NCBI GenBank assembly: GCA_902363145.1
Contig: CABIZB010000001.1
Coordinates: forward strand, 806,001-870,000
DNA length: 64,000 nucleotides
Direction: 5' to 3'
Source of the DNA: Oscillospiraceae bacterium
GTDB taxonomy: Bacteria; Bacillota; Clostridia; Oscillospirales; Ruminococcaceae
In this document: positions 60,726-64,000 of the stretch, in pieces
Position numbering within the stretch: position 1 is the stretch's first letter
How the letters are laid out: the number at the start of each line of letters is the position of its first letter
Made by a program: the position numbers and the translations under genes
Notes under the pieces: generated by a model
The model's database searches: none
What the model saw: only the letters and a program-made list of their open reading frames with translations
Told to the model about the DNA's origin: nothing

Positions 60726-62738
60726 ATGGTATTTGCGCTTGCAGGAAACCAGAACTGCGGTAAAACAACGCTTTTCAACCAGCTTACAGGCTCAAATCAG
60801 CACGTAGGCAACTTCCCCGGAGTTACCGTTGAGGAAAAAAGCGGCGAGATAAGGGGGCAGAAAAACTGTACTGTAGTTGATCTTCCCGGCATATACTCTA
60901 TCAGACCATACACAGGCGAAGAGATAGTCACCCGTGACTTTCTTATAAAGCAGAAGCCCGACGGCATAATCAACATTGTTGATGCCACAAACATTGAGCG
61001 AAATCTGTATCTCACGCTTCAAATGGCTGAAATGAAGATACCTATGGTACTTGCCCTGAATATGATGGACGAGGTAAAAAACAACGGCGGAACCATTGAC
61101 ATCAAAGGACTTTCCGACCGTCTGGGAATACCCGTCGTACCCATATCTGCGGCTAAGAACGAGGGCGTTGACGAGCTTATCGAAACAGCCGTTGAAACAG
61201 CGAAAAAGAAAATTCTTCCGCAGAAAATAGACTACTGCAACGGCGCTGTTCACCGCTGTATCCATGCAGTATGCCACATAATCGAGGATCACGCAGACAG
61301 AGTCGGACTTGGCAGAAGATTTTGCGCCACAAAGCTTATCGAGGCTGACCCTGCCATAACAGAAATGCTGGAGCTTAACACCAACGAAATGGACATGATA
61401 GAACACAGCATCACCGAAATGGAAACCGAGCTGAAAATGGACAGAAACGCTGCCATTGCCGATATGCGCTACACCTTTATCGAGGACGTGTGCCGCCAGA
61501 CAGTGGTAAAATGCCACGAGAGCAAGGAACATATCCGCAGCGTCAAGATAGACAGCGTGCTTACAAACAAATATCTGGCAATTCCCCTTTTCCTGCTGAT
61601 AATGATACTTGTTTTCTGGCTCACCTTCGGGGTCATAGGCAAATTTCTCAGCGACCTTTTGTCTCTCGGCATCGACAAGCTGACTGCCGTTACAGACAGC
61701 GCACTCACTGCCTACGGGCTGAACCCTGTTATACATAGCCTTATCATTGACGGCATTTTTGCAGGCGTTGGAAGCGTCCTCAGCTTCCTGCCCACAATCG
61801 TCACATTGTTTTTCTTCCTGTCTATACTGGAGGACAGCGGCTACATGGCAAGAGTTGCCTTTGTAATGGATAAGCTGCTGAGAAAAATAGGTCTGTCGGG
61901 ACGTTCATTTGTGCCTATGATAATCGGCTTCGGCTGCTCTGTTCCTGCGATAATGGCGACAAGGACACTTTCCTCCGAGCGTGACCGCAAGATGACCATT
62001 TTCCTAACACCGTATATGTCGTGCAGTGCAAAGCTGCCCATTTACTCTGTGTTCTCGCTGGCATTTTTCCCCAACCACAGCGCACTGGTAATGTGCCTGC
62101 TGTACTTTTTCGGCATCATCTGCGGAATAATTTATGGCCTTATCCTTGGTCATACCAAGTTCAAAGGCAAGCCTATCCCCTTTGTAATGGAGCTTCCCAA
62201 TTACCGTCTCCCCTCTCCAAAAAGCGTCTGCCTGCTTATGTGGGACAAGGCAAAGGACTTCCTTACAAGGGCATTCACGGTAATATTTACGGCATCTATC
62301 ATCATCTGGTTCCTGCAGAGCTTTGACACCCGCCTGAATGTGGTTGCTGACAGCTCACAAAGTATGCTGGCAGCTATCGGAAAGATAATCTCCCCTGTTT
62401 TTGCACCTCTCGGCTTTAACGACTGGCGCATATCCACGGCACTTATCACAGGCTTTACCGCAAAGGAAGCGGTGGTATCCACCATGTCTGTGTTGGTGGG
62501 AGCTTCCTCCAACGACCTGCTTCCCGCACTTCTGCAGGGAATGTTCACTCCTATGACCGCAGTAAGCTTTCTTGTGTTCTCCCTGCTTTACACACCCTGC
62601 GTGGCAGCTGTGGCAGCCGTTAAGCGTGAGATGAACTCCTCCTTTGCGGCAGTTGCATTTGTATTCATTCAGTGCGCCGTTGCATGGCTGGCAGCTTTTG
62701 CAGTCTATAACATTGGCAATCTTATTCTTGCGATATAA
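60726..62738 (+). CDS. feoB: Ferrous iron transport protein B
   Basis: 670 residues. N-terminal G domain with FALAGNQNCGKTTLFNQLTG (G1; Gln instead of the usual Pro), NFPGVTVEEKSG (G2), VDLPGIYSIRPY (G3), LNMMDEVKNNGG (G4); then a helical spacer and a membrane domain of ~8-10 helices with the gate motif GFGCSVPAIMATRTL and FTAKEAVVSTMSVL. Imports Fe2+ with GTP hydrolysis. A 50-residue Cys-rich gene follows 12 nt downstream. Confidence 0.97.
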   Translation: MVFALAGNQNCGKTTLFNQLTGSNQHVGNFPGVTVEEKSGEIRGQKNCTVVDLPGIYSIRPYTGEEIVTRDFLIKQKPDGIINIVDATNIERNLYLTLQMAEMKIPMVLALNMMDEVKNNGGTIDIKGLSDRLGIPVVPISAAKNEGVDELIETAVETAKKKILPQKIDYCNGAVHRCIHAVCHIIEDHADRVGLGRRFCATKLIEADPAITEMLELNTNEMDMIEHSITEMETELKMDRNAAIADMRYTFIEDVCRQTVVKCHESKEHIRSVKIDSVLTNKYLAIPLFLLIMILVFWLTFGVIGKFLSDLLSLGIDKLTAVTDSALTAYGLNPVIHSLIIDGIFAGVGSVLSFLPTIVTLFFFLSILEDSGYMARVAFVMDKLLRKIGLSGRSFVPMIIGFGCSVPAIMATRTLSSERDRKMTIFLTPYMSCSAKLPIYSVFSLAFFPNHSALVMCLLYFFGIICGIIYGLILGHTKFKGKPIPFVMELPNYRLPSPKSVCLLMWDKAKDFLTRAFTVIFTASIIIWFLQSFDTRLNVVADSSQSMLAAIGKIISPVFAPLGFNDWRISTALITGFTAKEAVVSTMSVLVGASSNDLLPALLQGMFTPMTAVSFLVFSLLYTPCVAAVAAVKREMNSSFAAVAFVFIQCAVAWLAAFAVYNIGNLILAI

Positions 62739-62750
62739 GGCGGTGTTACA

Positions 62751-62903
62751 ATGAACTTTGCCGACTGGATAGCTCTGGGGCTGATAATTTTTCTGCTGAT
62801 ATGTGCAGTCAGATACATGATACGCTCCCGAAAGAAAGGCTGCTGCGGCTGCTGTTCGGAATGTTCAAAATGCTGCCATGAAGAAAAAAGAAAGCTTCCG
62901 TGA
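62751..62903 (+). CDS. FeoB-associated Cys-rich membrane protein
   Basis: 50 residues, too short for many ORF lists. One membrane helix at ~5-24 (IALGLIIFLLICAVRYMI) and a C-terminal cluster KKGCCGCCSECSKCCHEE with seven Cys in 12 residues. Proteins of this size and pattern commonly follow FeoB and may handle iron or thiols (FeoC-like by position). GGCGGTGTT precedes ATG at 62751. Confidence 0.92.
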   Translation: MNFADWIALGLIIFLLICAVRYMIRSRKKGCCGCCSECSKCCHEEKRKLP

Positions 62904-62913
62904 GTACATACAG

Positions 62914-62952
62914 AAAAAACGTCCGTATCTTTTCAGGTACGGACGTTTTTTT
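62914..62952. terminator. Bidirectional terminator between feo operon and ABC permease
   Basis: AAAACGTCCGTA/TACGGACGTTTT stem with 10-nt loop, A- and T-tracts on both sides, convergent genes. Confidence 0.85.
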
Positions 62953-62965
62953 ACATATATAAAAC

Positions 62966-64000
62966 TTATTCCACGTTTTTGAGAGCCTCGCTCTTGGAAA
63001 CCTTTGATACCTTTCTCATCTGGAGCAGTGCCACCACCGCATAGCAGATAATTCCCGTTGCAACTGTTACAATATATGTTATAGGGCTCATCACATATGG
63101 GAAATAACCTGTCATCATGGTGTAAAGATAGCTTTTGAAAATCGCTCTCATAGCAACATCAATGAAGGGAACGGAAATCGCCAGTCCCAGAACAACGGCT
63201 ATAGAGGTCGATACTATGTAAAGGCTGCCGATCTCGCTGTTCCTGAAACCAAGTATTTTTGTAAGCGAGATAGACTGGAAGTTTCTCTCAATGACCTGCT
63301 TGCAGAGAACATAAACAACGATAACGAAGAACATAGCTCCGAACCATTTGAAAAGTTCCATCATTCCGCCCATTGAAACTGTAAGCTGGTCGGAAAGTTT
63401 GGTATAGTCATCAGCGGTTATAACGGAAACAACATCGTCATCATCAAGCTCCGTAAGCTCCTCATTTGAGAAATAGCCTGTGAAATAATCGGATTTATTG
63501 CCGAAAAGCTTGTTGTAATCGTCCAGATTCATAAATATCGCAAGGGACGACTGGTAATCATATACGCCGCCTACCTCAACGGTATATGAGCTGTCACGCT
63601 TGTATTTTTCATCAAGCTCTATGCTGTCGCCAGTCTTGATGCCGAACTTCTCGCTTATACCTGTAGAAATAAGCACCTTGCCCTCGGGAATAGCCGAATG
63701 GATATATCTGCTGTTTTTCTCGATGCCGTAAACGGAAATACTGTCAGTAAGGAAACCCTCCTTTGAATAATCATAGCTTGACATTGCAAATTTTTCCGCC
63801 CGGATATCAGTTACTTCATCAGCCTCCTCATAATCATAGAGAATATACTGATAGCTGCTTATCATATCATTGGTAATAATTTCCTTATACTGGTCAAGCA
63901 TTCTGGGGAACATATCGCCGAAGCTTATAAGCACCGCTCCGAAAAGTATGCCGATTATCATTACGATATATCCGGGAAGATTAGTAAAGAATATCCTGAG
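62966..64000 (-). CDS. FtsX-type ABC transporter permease, 5' end outside the window
   Basis: The frame is open to the right edge, so the gene starts beyond it; 344 C-terminal residues are visible. A visible membrane helix (VMIIGILFGAVLISFG), an extracytoplasmic domain of about 190 residues (SVYGIEKNSRYIH, DEFAIK-like beta pattern), then three helices with LTKILGFRNSEIGSLYIVSTSIAVVLG, typical of MacB/FtsX permeases. The ATPase partner is not in view. Convergent with feo. Confidence 0.88.
   Translation of the reverse strand, partial: LRIFFTNLPGYIVMIIGILFGAVLISFGDMFPRMLDQYKEIITNDMISSYQYILYDYEEADEVTDIRAEKFAMSSYDYSKEGFLTDSISVYGIEKNSRYIHSAIPEGKVLISTGISEKFGIKTGDSIELDEKYKRDSSYTVEVGGVYDYQSSLAIFMNLDDYNKLFGNKSDYFTGYFSNEELTELDDDDVVSVITADDYTKLSDQLTVSMGGMMELFKWFGAMFFVIVVYVLCKQVIERNFQSISLTKILGFRNSEIGSLYIVSTSIAVVLGLAISVPFIDVAMRAIFKSYLYTMMTGYFPYVMSPITYIVTVATGIICYAVVALLQMRKVSKVSKSEALKNVE

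Noticed and set aside
1..64000. tRNA, rRNA, CRISPR array, transposase or integrase
   Set aside because: None seen in reading both strands; a tRNAscan or repeat search could still find a weak candidate.

Overview
The window looks like the chromosome of an anaerobic, fibre-degrading Clostridia member, most likely a Ruminococcus-type Oscillospiraceae. This is an inference from gene content, not a species identification. Evidence includes a surface-anchored GH5 cellulase with a cellulose-binding-like module, xylA/xylB, a 2x[4Fe-4S] ferredoxin, carboxynorspermidine decarboxylase, the sporulation genes spoIIAA-spoIIAB-sigF and an alpha/beta small acid-soluble spore protein. Base composition is mid-range, with two clearly AT-richer islands (about 43.06-43.52 kb and 55.84-56.50 kb). 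I saw no rRNA, tRNA, CRISPR array, insertion sequence or prophage.

Layout: 0-3.9 kb carries a truncated C39-like peptidase gene, tmcAL, a DUF896 gene and nspC. From 15.05 kb down to 3.9 kb on the minus strand runs a long purine operon: purE-purC-purF-like-purF-purM-(membrane protein)-purN-(methyltransferase)-purO-purH(AICAR transformylase only)-(lipoprotein)-purD. It is preceded by a promoter and a leader with two tandem intrinsic terminators and a small leader ORF. The last two steps of IMP synthesis are on separate genes, and next to purF lies a paralogue that has lost the glutaminase nucleophile. A ferredoxin gene diverges from it. 15.4-22.9 kb on the minus strand holds trxB-like, SDR, transglutaminase, DUF58, MoxR and LRR genes.

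23.9-27.9 kb is a xylose unit (xylA, a methyltransferase interrupted by an in-frame UGA, a small membrane protein, xylB) with a LacI-type palindrome inside the xylA promoter. 28.0-30.7 kb has a U32-like protein and an unusual protein with a C-terminal duplication and no normal start codon for its N-terminal extension. 30.86-35.9 kb holds a self-contained 30-codon gene with its own promoter and terminator, followed by an XRE regulator and a heterodimeric ABC exporter; the peptide gene and the regulator share a 13-bp promoter block. 35.9-43.0 kb has a HAD phosphatase, two diguanylate cyclases with different sensor modules (LacI/periplasmic-binding-like, and extracellular Cache-like) and the spoIIA operon.

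43-64 kb: an AT-rich membrane protein next to a decayed gene tail, the SASP gene, secD-secF, the GH5 lipoprotein, a phosphatase, a lipoprotein, a CYTH protein, an aldose epimerase, a NYN/OST-HTH protein, two HAD phosphatases, a DUF308 protein, a frameshifted acetyltransferase, a small C39-like protein, another HAD protein and a CAP/SCP-domain secreted protein. These are followed by an Lrp-aminotransferase pair, ispE, and a ferrous-iron uptake operon (feoA-feoB-Cys-rich small protein) behind a palindromic DtxR-like operator. The window ends inside an FtsX-type ABC permease gene.
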